6,362 bases of DNA from Tatlockia sp. (GCA_013698215.1 JACCVJ010000104.1:1-6362); one strand, 5' to 3'; counted from the stretch's first letter, positions 1-6,362 are shown. Numbers and translations: made by a program. The notes: generated by a model not told the origin, from the sequence alone.

Positions 1-356
1 ATGGGAGTATCTATTTCTCCGTTGAGCATTTGCAAAGCAATTAACAGCAACAGTAAGCCTCCAGCCACTTCTAGCGATCCTATGCTGATATTTAAGTAAT
101 CTAAGATAGCTTGCCCAGCAAAAGCAAAAGCAAGTAATACCGCCGTTGCTACTAAACTAGCTTTATCAACTACTTTATTTCTTTGTTCTGTTTCCATGCC
201 TTTGGTAAGCACGAGAAATAGCGGTGCATTACCCAAGGCATCAGCTATAACAAATACGGCAATAAAAGCTTTAACTAGGACAGTAAAATTCACTAGGTTG
301 CGGGGAAAAAGGTCTTTAATAACCTTAACGTGAATCTTATCTGAACTTGCCGCCAT
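1..356 (-). CDS. MarC family (UPF0056) integral membrane protein, N-terminal part; 3' end off the left edge
   Basis: This reading frame starts at ATG 356-354 and stays open to the left edge, giving 118 codons; MarC proteins are usually about 200-220 residues, so roughly half is visible. Three hydrophobic segments can be read: about residues 21-38, 66-85 and 90-111. Two family signatures are present. The first is a D-A-L-G-N-A-P stretch (residues 39-45), matching the usual DPIGNxP after the first membrane helix. The second is the V-A-G-G-L-L-L-L-L-I-A-L segment (97-108), matching the conserved AGGxLLxxxA helix. MarC proteins are inner-membrane proteins of unresolved function; the old link to multiple antibiotic resistance is not well supported. 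The next in-frame ATG is residue 54, beyond the first helix, so 356 is the best ATG. A GTG at residue 22 would give a more family-like N-terminus but would start inside the first helix. Neither start has a strong ribosome-binding site. The gene is divergent from the secreted-protein gene at 645. Confidence 0.87.
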   Translation of the reverse strand, partial: MAASSDKIHVKVIKDLFPRNLVNFTVLVKAFIAVFVIADALGNAPLFLVLTKGMETEQRNKVVDKASLVATAVLLAFAFAGQAILDYLNISIGSLEVAGGLLLLLIALQMLNGEIDTP

Positions 357-437
357 TGCTTTTTAGTCGGAGAAAGCGATCGCTCTCTAAAATAGACTTG
401 CTAGATAAAGGCATTGGGGTTGAAGTTGCTTTTAGTC
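357..437. repeat. Pair of short direct repeats upstream of the marC-like gene
   Basis: TGCTTTTTAGTC (357-368) and TGCTTTTAGTC (427-437) are identical apart from one T, and start 70 bases apart. Read on the minus strand, the copies are GACTAAAA(A)GCA; the first directly abuts the marC-like ATG. They could be paired regulator sites or a chance AT-rich match. Confidence 0.3.
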
Positions 438-564
438 ATAAAAAGTTAATATTGAGGGTCATATTTCAGATAGTACGATAAGGATCTCGTCATCTGCTGT
501 TTCAGGGTCAGTCTATTTCCTCTTTTTTCTACGTCCTTCCCTAAAATGGCACTACCCATTATTG

Positions 565-593
565 TTTACAAGCAGTCTCTAAAGACTTATCAT
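565..593 (+). promoter_or_regulatory. Putative sigma70-type promoter of the 645-1226 gene
   Basis: A -35 box TTTACA (565-570; 5 of 6 to TTGACA) and a -10 box TATCAT (588-593; 5 of 6 to TATAAT) are separated by exactly 17 bases. This would put the transcription start near position 600 and leave a leader of about 45 bases before the ATG at 645. The spacer contains an imperfect dyad (574-587) that could be an operator. This is a pattern match only; cyanobacterial promoters often deviate at -35. Confidence 0.5.
574..587. promoter_or_regulatory. Imperfect inverted repeat between the -35 and -10 boxes
   Basis: AGTCT (574-578) and AGACT (583-587) are exact inverted repeats around a four-base centre CTAA. 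Twelve of the 14 positions are symmetric. Its place between the promoter boxes is where some activators and repressors bind, but a five-base arm is short enough to occur by chance. Confidence 0.3.
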
Positions 594-634
594 TACTGAA
601 CAGAAGGGAGAGAGTTTTGTACTCATGTTCCAAG

Positions 635-644
635 CGAGGCGCAA
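635..644 (+). promoter_or_regulatory. Ribosome-binding site for the secreted-protein gene
   Basis: GAGG at 635-638 lies six bases before the ATG at 645, a normal Shine-Dalgarno spacing. This supports 645 as the start, together with the signal peptide that follows directly from it. Confidence 0.5.
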
Positions 645-1226
645 ATGAAGCAGCAACTTAGGTTTCAGTCTAGTTTTTTAGTAGGCTTGATCTGCGCCCT
701 TAGCACTTGTGTTGCTCTACCAGCAGCAGCTTTACCAGGACAAGACGCTGGGGAAGTAATACAATGGTCACGTAATCATCCGTTAATTGCTGTACTCCTA
801 CCTAGCATCAAATTACAAACAGCAGAACCCGATCTTTACTCTTCATCTAAGTGCCAAGGTAACGAGTTAAGTTTTGCCGTTTGGGCCCCTAAAGGATTGG
901 TAACTGGAGAACTCGTCGATTATCGCTCTAGTGATACGTCTTTCAATTTCAATCCGAAAAATTCCGCCGGAATTAATCTGATTCGACAAGTATACGATGC
1001 TAAAATCGCTCAAGATTTTGCATCTTCCACCCTGATATATCACAAAAACGATCGCACTCTCAGACCCAGTTTTTATCAAGGCAAGCTCTACGGATATATC
1101 ACTCGACACTTTCGCGATCGCAGTCGCGAGGATCAAACTCACCAACGCGCTGCGTCACAACTAGAAGTTGTGCCTCTGGGTCAACTAAAAAACGAAATTC
1201 AAAAAGATAAGAAAACTCTACGGTAG
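645..1226 (+). CDS. Secreted/periplasmic protein of unknown function
   Basis: This gene encodes 193 residues and ends in TAG at 1224-1226. The N-terminus is a classical Sec signal peptide: basic start (K2, R6), hydrophobic core (about residues 10-25) and an A-A-A cleavage site, with cutting predicted after A29. The mature protein of about 164 residues is polar and mixed alpha/beta in look, with no further membrane segment. It has a single cysteine (C70) and a strongly charged C-terminal third rich in Arg, Lys, Asp and Gln (about 154-193). No domain family was recognised; it resembles the many cyanobacterial hypothetical exported proteins. C22 is preceded by L-S-T rather than a good lipobox, so a lipoprotein is unlikely. 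The start is supported by GAGG at 635-638 and a promoter-like pair at 565-593. The gene is divergent from the marC-like gene and convergent with the A2M gene, so it is probably transcribed alone. Confidence 0.8.
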   Translation: MKQQLRFQSSFLVGLICALSTCVALPAAALPGQDAGEVIQWSRNHPLIAVLLPSIKLQTAEPDLYSSSKCQGNELSFAVWAPKGLVTGELVDYRSSDTSFNFNPKNSAGINLIRQVYDAKIAQDFASSTLIYHKNDRTLRPSFYQGKLYGYITRHFRDRSREDQTHQRAASQLEVVPLGQLKNEIQKDKKTLR

Positions 1227-1296
1227 TGCCATTTAGGAAAAGATAGAGGAGCGAGTAACGGACTTGGGATTAATAGTTGGGTTGTCGTGGTAAAAA
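1227..1296. other. Short gap between convergent genes, no clear terminator
   Basis: These 70 bases lie between the TAG of the secreted-protein gene and the TAA of the A2M gene. Either transcript would be expected to end here, but no GC-rich stem followed by a T run can be read on either strand. The only notable feature is an AT-rich stretch (about 1291-1304) at the A2M stop. Confidence 0.5.
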
Positions 1297-4200
1297 TTAA
1301 TTATTCACTATTTGTAATGTCGAATCCGCCGATCGCCCAAATTCTTCTGGTGCGTATTGCAAATGTACTTCTGCGCCGGGATAGCTAAATGTACCTGGAG
1401 TAACCGAGCGGACTAAGTAATGTAGGGTATATACTCCAGCGTTATAAAAGTCGCTATATGCCACAATGCGATCGCTATAAATATTTTTATAGTCGATTTT
1501 CCAATTATCTTGTCCAGCTTGAAAGTAAGGGGTTGCAGTTTGAAAACTTGTATCTACCGCCTCAAAACCTGCGGGGATAGGGTCAGTTATTACTATATTA
1601 TTTACGGGATGGTCGGTAGTAATTTCTAACCCAATATCAAATACTTGTCCAGTAGTGACTTTTAGCGGATCTTTGGTATCGTAAAGCCCAAAACGACGCA
1701 GCAAGTTGTTACTATTAGCGGCTCTTATTTCTCTTACTATCCGCAAACCATTTAAAGCGCCGCTTTGCTTTCCTTGCAGGCGATAGCGGTAAGCAACTAA
1801 GTAATACAACAGTCCTTTACCGGATTTTTTGAGGATTAAGTCTTGTTTCCCGCGTGGTAGTTTAGCGATGGGGACTTGTACGTTTAAACTAATTTGATTT
1901 TTTGTGAGTTGCGATCGCGCTATTTGCTTTTTAGCCAATTGTACCGTAGCTTCCAAGTTCTGGGGCGGGGGTTGAATTTGGCTGTATTCTACCAGTGCTG
2001 TTAGCGCTTCTGCGTTGTCATAAGTCGTTGCCCAAGTTCCCGCTCGTCGCAGGCTCAAAAGCCCTTTTAGTACTCGATCTAGCACCTCTGGCGAGCTTTT
2101 TTGAGCGACAAATAAACGCAATGCTTGAGCTTGGGCGATGGTAGGCGAATTTAACCACTTCCAACCCGCAGGTAAATTAACTGTGGCGCTGCGTCCGGTT
2201 TGGGAAACAGTTTCTTGGAGTTGGTCAAATAGTACCTTAAATTCTGCTTGCCATTGAGGAAATTGAGAAAGGTAACGAGCTAGTTTTATTTGGGTAACAA
2301 AGTCGAATTTACTTCTATATTCGTAGATGTCTGCTAAAAAGTCTGTCCGTTTATTGCCTAAAGCTATCAACGCCTGTAAACGCAGTTGATTTTTACATAA
2401 TTGTTGCTTGCAATAGTCGTATTGACCAGGATTAGCCAGGAGTTTGTCTAAATAACTCTCTAAACGCTTAACCATTGCGGAATTTACTTGTAAACCTACT
2501 TCTTTAGCTTGCGCCAGACTTTGCGCTGCGTAAGCAGAAACAAAAGCATCGGAGCGCTCTTGCTGAGGGAAAGACGCAAAACCACCATCGGGTTTTTGGA
2601 GGGTTTGCAATACGGCTAAAGCTTGGTTTGCTTGCTGTTGGGGGTTGAAATCGGTGAACTTTTGATTGTAGGTTGCGCCTAAGTATGTCAGATTGGATGC
2701 GATCGCAAGTTGACTCGCTGCTGGTTCTAAAAATGGTAATGCATCATCGCCTAAAACTTGCTTTGCGGGGGCGGTTATTTGGGAAATTAGCGTACTTGCA
2801 AGAGAAACTTGTAATCCTCCCGTGTCATTGACAACATTTTTGGCGATATTTAGGGGAATTTTTACTTGTTTATCGGTTACTCCAGTTTCTACAACTTGTT
2901 CTGTCACCTTCAATGATTTAACTTCTAAAGGAACATTAAAAGCATCAGTTTGATTATTTAGCTGGGTTGTAAATTGAACTTGCGTTTCACCTGTGGTATT
3001 TGCCACCATTGGGAAACGGTAAGCGCGAGTACCTGACTCTGATGCAATGTTTTGGCTACCTGAATTGTTTGCAAATCCAACTCCCCCAGTAAAATTGCCC
3101 TTTATAGCCAGCGTTGCAGCTTGTCCTGTATTGTTTGTAACTGATAAACCACCTTCAAAGTAATCGCCTGGGCGCACAAATTGCGGTAATACAGCGTTAG
3201 ATAGCAAAGGTTTGGTGGTTATAAACGTTGTTTCGCCGTTGCCAAAATGCAGATTTCCATCGGTAGCAACTACCATTACTCGCCAAGTTGTTAAATTATC
3301 GGGTAACTTGAAAGTTATATTAGCTTTTCCCTCTGCATCTGTTAAAACTGAGCCGTTGTAGTAAGCCAAAGCTTGAAAATTCTCTCTAAGGCGCGTACTT
3401 GCAGCACCGTTAGACAAACCGCCACCGTAACCCCAGCCTTTTTGTAATGGTGAAGAAAGCTGTTGTAAGACTACATCTGGGCGATTGTCTGCAAACCTGG
3501 TAGAAATTGGTTGCTCTGCATATACTGTTGATACTAAATCCGGTACTCTATAACCGCTTAGTTGCAATACAGCCTCGTTTACAACCATCACAGTAAATTG
3601 TCCTTGGATAGGTTTATTTTCCTTATCCATCATTTCTAGCTGTACGGTTTGTTCTGCGCCTGGTTGTAAGCTTTGATTAGTAGCCTTTGCTTGCACTGTT
3701 AAATATTTATCGTCCAAATTAGTTTTAAACGGTGCAAACCCAACTTGTACTAATTTATCTAATTTTCCTGGTTCTACTTGCGCTAATGGTTCGCCTTGGC
3801 GGACTAAAACCACTTCTACCGCCGCATTGGGTAGCATATCTGCGGTAACTTGAAACTGAATTTGTGGCGCTGCGCCTTTAACTTGAACTATACGACGCTC
3901 AATAAAGTTGTGGCGAATAATTGCAAAATGCAACTCTCCTTCCGGGTAAGGAGATTGAATCAAAACTGTTGCAGTTTCTCCAGGTTTGTAGGTTTCCTTA
4001 TCTAAACGTAGTTCTAAACGATTATTGGTATATCTATTCCCCCAATCTACCGGACTTTCACCCGCCGCCCATATCTGCGTATCTGTAGCTGTAACATCAT
4101 TTTTGGCATCAGCAAAATTAGCTTGAATGCGATAGGAGCCAGATTCTGAAGGTGTTAGAGAGACGGTTTGCGGGGTCTGCGCTGACGTTATTTCTGTTTT

Positions 4201-6362
4201 TTGACGGGTTTTGTACTCTACCTGATTTTTAGGGGCTTGACTGCCTTCTATAACTTGAGTCACACTGCTGTAGATAATTTGCTGTAATTCCAAACTTACA
4301 GATTTTCCGGCGATCGCATTTCCGGCGCTATCGGTGACAATTACTTGTACAGGGAAAGATTTATCCGCATCTACAACAAAATTGCTCTGCAAACCAATCA
4401 AGGCTGCGCTCGGTAATACTGTAAAGGTCTTTGAATTAGCTACCGATAAATTAGAAACATCTGTAACTTGCGCGTCTACTCTGTAACTCATCGGATAAGG
4501 TACATCTTTAGCGACGGGGACAACTTGGCTACTTTTACCTGCATTATCAAGTATTTGCTCGGATTGCAACACATCAGTTGTAATTTCTGGTGCTTCTTCT
4601 GGCCAAAACCACTTGCGTCCAAAAGAGAATTTTTCCCACTTTTGGGGTGTAAAATCTGTTTGCTGGCGAGTGACGTAATATTGAACTTTTCCCCCTTCTA
4701 CGGGAGAACCAAATAAGTAATTACTACTAGCATTTGCTGTTACTTTTTCGCCAATAGCAACGAAATCTTTATCTAAAGCGAGATCGACCTTGAAATTCGG
4801 CGGTTTAAACTGGGCAATGCGAAAATCTCCGGTTATTTCCGCCCCATTGCTTGCTTTTGCTTGAATATTATAGTAACCCAAAGCTTTGTTAGGTGCGATC
4901 GCATATTCTAAAGAAAATGTCCCAAATTCGTTAGTTGTCTGACTACCCAAATCTGTCTTTTTACCTTCAGGATCTTCTAACGTTACTTTATAAACAGTGT
5001 TTTTATCTTGCTCTATTGCGCCATTTTGCAGATGATACGCCATCCCGGTAAACCAAGCTTTTTCGCCTGGTTGGTACAACTGTCTATCAGAAAAAACTAC
5101 CCCTCTAGATTGGGGTTTACCATTATCCCAACCTGCATCTATACCGAAGTCGTAAGCGCCGCTATACTCTAAAGAACGAGCAAAAGTCCAGTCTTTTGAT
5201 TCACGGGCGATCGCCAAGAGTTTAGGCGCGTCTTCAGAAGTGGTATAACATTGCTGTAAAGCTTGGCGATTAAATAATACTGTACCAGTTACGTCTGTTT
5301 GGGCGATCGCACAAGGTTGAGGTTTAATGTTAGATTTTGCTTCTAACTTAGATTGATAAATCTCTACACTTGCATTACTTACCACCGCACCATCGCTAAG
5401 GTGATGTACTCGCACCATTCCTGAATCGGGAAACCATTGGGCAAAAACTCCTAAATTAGTTAACTGTACCAATCCATAATTAGTAGAGTCGCGCCATTTT
5501 TGTTTACCTTCGTCTTGGTAAGTATTAGTTCGTGCTTGCACTCCATAAGCCAACATTCCCGTAGCTGCGCTGAGTTTTTCTTTTAAAGGTACAGCAATGT
5601 CTTTATATTTATTTTTCTTACTAGATACCTTAAAACTCTGCCAATTATCAGGAGTTGGGAGTAAATCCTTACCTTCTCCTCTGGGGTAAGCAGAATCAGT
5701 ATAAACTAAATCCGTAGGTTGCACTAATTGATAAGCCGCTTTATATCTCGATTCTGGCAGATTAATTGTAGAGATATTCAGTTGTAAATCCTTACCAGAT
5801 GGAAAAATATTTAAGTCCGATGGAACCCATATATCTCCTGCTAAATCACCCGTTTGATATTTTATAGTTACGGGTTTACCTAAAGTTTGCCCAAAAGTAT
5901 CTTTAACATTAGCGCCAAGAGTAATTGTATAAGTAGTTTCTGGTTCTAAAGCATAAGGATTAAGGTTGACAATTTTATCGGTTTCATAAACTTGGACTAA
6001 TCGCGGAGTTTTTTTAGGTGCGGGAGTAACAGTAATGTCTGCGCTAGACGATGCTACCAAAGGATTATTAAATTGCAATTGAGCGCTACCTTTAGTAAAA
6101 CGTCCAAAAGTACCGCCAGCATCCGGTTGTCCGATAAACTTAATCTCCTCAAAAGCAAGAGGTGCGTAAGTTGCAACCTTACTTACAAAAGGCATTGTAC
6201 TAGGTAAATTCCCCTTAAGACTTCGCAAACCTGAAGCTGCTTCAACGCGATAAGTAGTCGCTTTAGTTAGAGTTTGGCGGGGTTTTAAGCTATAAATCCA
6301 ATTGCGAGTAGAGGGAGCGAATTTATCTTCTGGTTCTATATATGCAGATTTATCCTCCGCGT
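1297..6362 (-). CDS. Alpha-2-macroglobulin family protein, thioester motif lost; 5' end off the right edge
   Basis: 1687 codons are visible, numbered here from 6360 leftwards, ending in TAA (1299-1297). The frame stays open to the right edge, so the signal peptide or lipobox is missing; family members are usually about 1600-1950 residues. Order of parts: an Ig-like domain (about 1-130, with G-L-R-S-L-K-G at 44-50); macroglobulin-like strands (about 140-410); an A2M_N-type domain with L-Y-Q-P-G-E-K (428-434); further MG domains (about 515-770); a bait-region-type domain (about 780-990) with Y-K-P-G-E (791-795), N-E-A-V-L (928-932) and a Gly-rich stretch (975-981); the A2M core (Y1000 to about 1090, with T-T-W-R-V around W1026); an alpha-toroid thioester-type domain (about 1190-1480, with D-G-G-F at 1258-1261); and a C-terminal MG domain ending in a D-P-I-P-A-G-F region near 1590. 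Bacterial A2Ms sit in the periplasm and trap proteases. Here the thioester Cys-x-Glu-Gln is replaced by F1210-L-E-P1213. Four cysteines occur as two close pairs. The family call is secure; the function of this thioester-less member is inferred. Confidence 0.93.
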   Translation of the reverse strand, partial: AEDKSAYIEPEDKFAPSTRNWIYSLKPRQTLTKATTYRVEAASGLRSLKGNLPSTMPFVSKVATYAPLAFEEIKFIGQPDAGGTFGRFTKGSAQLQFNNPLVASSSADITVTPAPKKTPRLVQVYETDKIVNLNPYALEPETTYTITLGANVKDTFGQTLGKPVTIKYQTGDLAGDIWVPSDLNIFPSGKDLQLNISTINLPESRYKAAYQLVQPTDLVYTDSAYPRGEGKDLLPTPDNWQSFKVSSKKNKYKDIAVPLKEKLSAATGMLAYGVQARTNTYQDEGKQKWRDSTNYGLVQLTNLGVFAQWFPDSGMVRVHHLSDGAVVSNASVEIYQSKLEAKSNIKPQPCAIAQTDVTGTVLFNRQALQQCYTTSEDAPKLLAIARESKDWTFARSLEYSGAYDFGIDAGWDNGKPQSRGVVFSDRQLYQPGEKAWFTGMAYHLQNGAIEQDKNTVYKVTLEDPEGKKTDLGSQTTNEFGTFSLEYAIAPNKALGYYNIQAKASNGAEITGDFRIAQFKPPNFKVDLALDKDFVAIGEKVTANASSNYLFGSPVEGGKVQYYVTRQQTDFTPQKWEKFSFGRKWFWPEEAPEITTDVLQSEQILDNAGKSSQVVPVAKDVPYPMSYRVDAQVTDVSNLSVANSKTFTVLPSAALIGLQSNFVVDADKSFPVQVIVTDSAGNAIAGKSVSLELQQIIYSSVTQVIEGSQAPKNQVEYKTRQKTEITSAQTPQTVSLTPSESGSYRIQANFADAKNDVTATDTQIWAAGESPVDWGNRYTNNRLELRLDKETYKPGETATVLIQSPYPEGELHFAIIRHNFIERRIVQVKGAAPQIQFQVTADMLPNAAVEVVLVRQGEPLAQVEPGKLDKLVQVGFAPFKTNLDDKYLTVQAKATNQSLQPGAEQTVQLEMMDKENKPIQGQFTVMVVNEAVLQLSGYRVPDLVSTVYAEQPISTRFADNRPDVVLQQLSSPLQKGWGYGGGLSNGAASTRLRENFQALAYYNGSVLTDAEGKANITFKLPDNLTTWRVMVVATDGNLHFGNGETTFITTKPLLSNAVLPQFVRPGDYFEGGLSVTNNTGQAATLAIKGNFTGGVGFANNSGSQNIASESGTRAYRFPMVANTTGETQVQFTTQLNNQTDAFNVPLEVKSLKVTEQVVETGVTDKQVKIPLNIAKNVVNDTGGLQVSLASTLISQITAPAKQVLGDDALPFLEPAASQLAIASNLTYLGATYNQKFTDFNPQQQANQALAVLQTLQKPDGGFASFPQQERSDAFVSAYAAQSLAQAKEVGLQVNSAMVKRLESYLDKLLANPGQYDYCKQQLCKNQLRLQALIALGNKRTDFLADIYEYRSKFDFVTQIKLARYLSQFPQWQAEFKVLFDQLQETVSQTGRSATVNLPAGWKWLNSPTIAQAQALRLFVAQKSSPEVLDRVLKGLLSLRRAGTWATTYDNAEALTALVEYSQIQPPPQNLEATVQLAKKQIARSQLTKNQISLNVQVPIAKLPRGKQDLILKKSGKGLLYYLVAYRYRLQGKQSGALNGLRIVREIRAANSNNLLRRFGLYDTKDPLKVTTGQVFDIGLEITTDHPVNNIVITDPIPAGFEAVDTSFQTATPYFQAGQDNWKIDYKNIYSDRIVAYSDFYNAGVYTLHYLVRSVTPGTFSYPGAEVHLQYAPEEFGRSADSTLQIVNN
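2722..2733 (-). other. Degenerate thioester site (Phe-Leu-Glu-Pro in place of Cys-x-Glu-Gln)
   Basis: These four codons encode F1210, L1211, E1212 and P1213 of the visible A2M protein. The surrounding P-F-L-E-P-A-A-S-Q-L aligns without gaps to the G-C-L-E-Q-T-T-S-R-L of thioester-containing bacterial relatives: Leu, Glu and Ser are kept, while the Cys and Gln that form the thioester are replaced. The toroid domain that follows is intact, so this is loss of chemistry rather than loss of the domain. Confidence 0.8.
3418..3438 (-). other. Glycine-rich stretch, candidate flexible bait segment
   Basis: Residues G975 to G981 read G-W-G-Y-G-G-G, between the end of the bait-region-type domain (N-E-A-V-L at 928-932) and the A2M core (Y1000). 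In A2M proteins the protease-sensitive bait lies in an exposed flexible segment in this part of the chain. Nearby residues (about 945-998) include several Arg and Lys, possible cleavage sites for trypsin-like enzymes. That this is the bait is an inference from position and composition. Confidence 0.4.

Larger units (their letters stand above)
357..644. other. Divergent intergenic region between marC-like gene and secreted-protein gene
   Basis: These 288 bases separate two outward-facing genes, so they should hold promoters for both. Contents seen: a HIP1 octamer (376-383); a near-identical 11-12 base direct repeat (357-368 and 427-437); a pyrimidine-rich tract on the plus strand (about 515-541); a rightward sigma70-like promoter (565-593); and purine-rich ribosome-binding-like sequence before 625 and 645. 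No convincing leftward promoter for the marC-like gene was found. No RNA gene or longer coding frame is visible; ATG-started frames here are under 20 codons. Confidence 0.7.
376..5310. repeat. Nine dispersed HIP1 octamers (GCGATCGC)
   Basis: Complete copies lie at 376-383, 1114-1121, 1468-1475, 1911-1918, 2699-2706, 4310-4317, 4895-4902, 5207-5214 and 5303-5310. One is intergenic, one is in the secreted-protein gene and seven are in the A2M gene. Chance expectation is about one per 65 kb at even base composition. HIP1 is a well-known over-represented palindrome of many cyanobacterial genomes, so this mainly serves to identify the host group. The span given runs from the first to the last copy and is not a continuous repeat. 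Confidence 0.9.

Noticed and set aside
435..492. Short minus-strand frame (about 15 codons) in the intergenic region
   Set aside because: Very short, with only a weak purine run upstream and no recognisable product.
546..599. 17-codon plus-strand frame in the intergenic region
   Set aside because: No ribosome-binding site, and it overlaps the predicted promoter; nothing supports translation.
696..710. Lipoprotein cleavage at C22 of the secreted protein
   Set aside because: The preceding L-S-T lacks the small Gly/Ala/Ser usually required just before the cysteine, while an A-A-A signal peptidase I site follows at residue 29.
1112..1129. TCGCGA repeated twice around a HIP1 site, as a possible operator
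   Set aside because: It is inside the coding region and is explained by HIP1 and the Arg/Asp codons it encodes.
867..1145. Minus-strand frame of 92 codons inside the secreted-protein gene
   Set aside because: It lies fully antisense to a gene with a signal peptide and ribosome-binding site; its translation shows no domain or family-like pattern.
4468..4716. Plus-strand frame of 82 codons inside the A2M gene
   Set aside because: It is antisense to a continuous, recognisable A2M coding frame and has no ribosome-binding site or recognisable motif.
6226..6228. TTG as the start codon of the A2M gene
   Set aside because: It encodes the Leu of G-L-R-S-L-K-G in the middle of an Ig-like domain, and the frame continues upstream to the window edge.

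Overview
The window most likely comes from a filamentous or unicellular cyanobacterium. Nine complete copies of the HIP1 octamer GCGATCGC lie in 6.4 kb, far more than chance would give, and this over-representation is typical of cyanobacterial chromosomes. The base composition is moderately AT-rich. Nothing looks like a mobile element, CRISPR array, RNA gene or phage module, so this reads as chromosomal sequence coding for envelope proteins.

Layout from left to right. (1) Positions 1-356, minus strand: the N-terminal 118 codons of a MarC-family (UPF0056) multipass inner-membrane protein; its 3' end lies off the left edge. (2) Positions 357-644: a divergent intergenic region with a HIP1 site, a short direct repeat, and a good sigma70-like promoter (TTTACA, 17 bp, TATCAT) pointing right, with an imperfect dyad between the two boxes. 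(3) Positions 645-1226, plus strand: a 193-residue secreted protein of unknown function with a clear signal peptide. A seven-codon upstream ORF overlaps its start codon. (4) Positions 1227-1296: a 70-bp gap between convergent genes, with no recognisable terminator. (5) Positions 1297-6362, minus strand: a very large alpha-2-macroglobulin (A2M) family protein. 1687 codons are visible; the reading frame is open to the right edge, so the signal peptide and first domain lie outside the window.

The main point of biological interest is the A2M homologue. It keeps the family architecture: N-terminal Ig/macroglobulin-like domains, a bait-region domain, the A2M core, an alpha/alpha-toroid thioester-type domain and a C-terminal macroglobulin-like domain. 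However, the place where thioester-bearing relatives have Cys-x-Glu-Gln reads Phe-Leu-Glu-Pro, so covalent capture of proteases by a thioester is not possible. It probably acts as a non-covalent protease trap or as a structural periplasmic protein. All three genes encode envelope or exported proteins, but orientation (divergent, then convergent) means that none of them share an operon within the window, and no functional link is shown.
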